Below, in pieces: positions 63,477-64,000 of a stretch of DNA of 64,000 bases. Under the pieces are notes generated by a model. That model searched no databases. It saw only the letters and a program-made list of their open reading frames with translations, and was not told the DNA's origin. Position 1 is the first letter of the stretch. Every line of letters starts with the position of its first letter. The DNA is from Prinia subflava (taxonomy: Eukaryota > Chordata > Aves > Passeriformes > Cisticolidae): contig NC_086251.1 in NCBI RefSeq assembly GCF_021018805.1, positions 47,500,767 through 47,564,766 of the forward strand, read 5' to 3'. The position numbers and the translations under genes were made by a program.

Positions 63477-64000
63477 CTGTAAGAAGCTACTAGTTACTAT
63501 ATTTCACTGATGTTCTGGTGTAAATTACTAAGTCAAAAATACATATATACATAAAATAAAAAGCTGTCAACAGGCTGCAACCAATTTTGTACTTCCACTT
63601 GGTACTTAGCATTTCTCAGTGAGTGACAATGAAATTTATTTTCAAAAAACACTCTTTGTTGTTCTCACTAAGAGCCTTTTATACAAAATTGATAAACGCT
63701 AAAAGTAACACACATACTCTTATCATGGTTCCACCATCAATTTAAGTCATTATTTCAAGAATTCTATCCTATTACTAACATCACAGTATTTCTTTAGTCT
63801 TTGCTCAACCAATCTCTCCTCCAGAAACACATAAAACCCAATCCTTTTCTTAAAGCCCATGTATGTTTTATTTCATAAAGAATCTCAAATAAAGGAAGCA
63901 TGGAATGATTAAGGTGTCAGTAGCATGACAATATAAAATTTGTCTTAGTAAAGCCTGTACTTTTCACACAAAAGCATTCCTTTTTCTCTTCTACAGTTAA
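63477..64000 (-). other. TRIP11 intron, cut by the window edge
   Basis: Sequence upstream of the penultimate exon acceptor; no further exon recognised before the end of the window. Confidence 0.7.

Noticed and set aside
1..64000. tRNA, rRNA, snRNA, microRNA or CRISPR-like arrays
   Set aside because: No cloverleaf with A/B boxes, no rRNA-like sequence and no spaced identical repeats were seen. The short tandem repeats are ordinary microsatellites.
1..64000. An undescribed multi-gene system
   Set aside because: The window is fully accounted for by FBLN5, the TRIP11 3' end, interspersed repeats and noncoding DNA; there is no cluster of novel genes.

Overview
This window is an ordinary stretch of vertebrate nuclear DNA. 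It is AT-rich, with short protein-coding exons separated by long introns and GT-AG splice sites. The organism is almost certainly a bird. CR1 LINE tails are the commonest interspersed repeat, introns are compact for the locus, and a solo LTR resembles the endogenous-retrovirus LTRs familiar from songbird genomes. The passerine assignment is weaker than the bird assignment. None of the 60-200 residue open frames spread across the window looks like a gene in its own right. The real coding sequence lies in exons shorter than 250 bases.

The main gene is FBLN5 (fibulin-5/DANCE) on the minus strand. I could place all 11 coding exons from the start codon at 47836 to the stop at 3276. They join in frame to 1335 nt, or 444 residues (human: 448). 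In protein order they encode a signal peptide, an N-terminal calcium-binding EGF (cbEGF) domain with an RGD integrin site and a Pro/Tyr-rich insert, five further cbEGF domains, and the fibulin-type C-terminal domain. Intron 4 alone (16000-41793, about 25.8 kb) takes up more than half of the gene. A plausible poly(A) signal lies near 2640.

The second gene is TRIP11 (GMAP-210, a Golgi tether), also on the minus strand and upstream of FBLN5. Only its last two coding exons are in the window (63329-63476 and 61778-61986), plus a long 3' UTR. The order TRIP11 then FBLN5, head to tail, is the same as on human chromosome 14q32. About 12-14 kb separate the two genes.

Region by region: 1-2616 is downstream of FBLN5 and holds one CR1 fragment. 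2617-47836 is FBLN5, whose introns carry an old CR1/L3-clade LINE with a readable reverse-transcriptase relic (intron 9), three MIR-type SINE fossils, a solo LTR, CR1 tails and a pair of unexplained direct repeats (20222/22512). 47837 to about 60000 is intergenic with three CR1 fragments. About 60000-64000 is the TRIP11 3' end. I found no RNA genes, no CRISPR array and no sign of an undescribed system. The most useful leads are the unexplained repeat pair, the LINE fossil, the bird-specific differences in FBLN5, and a few possible conserved noncoding blocks.
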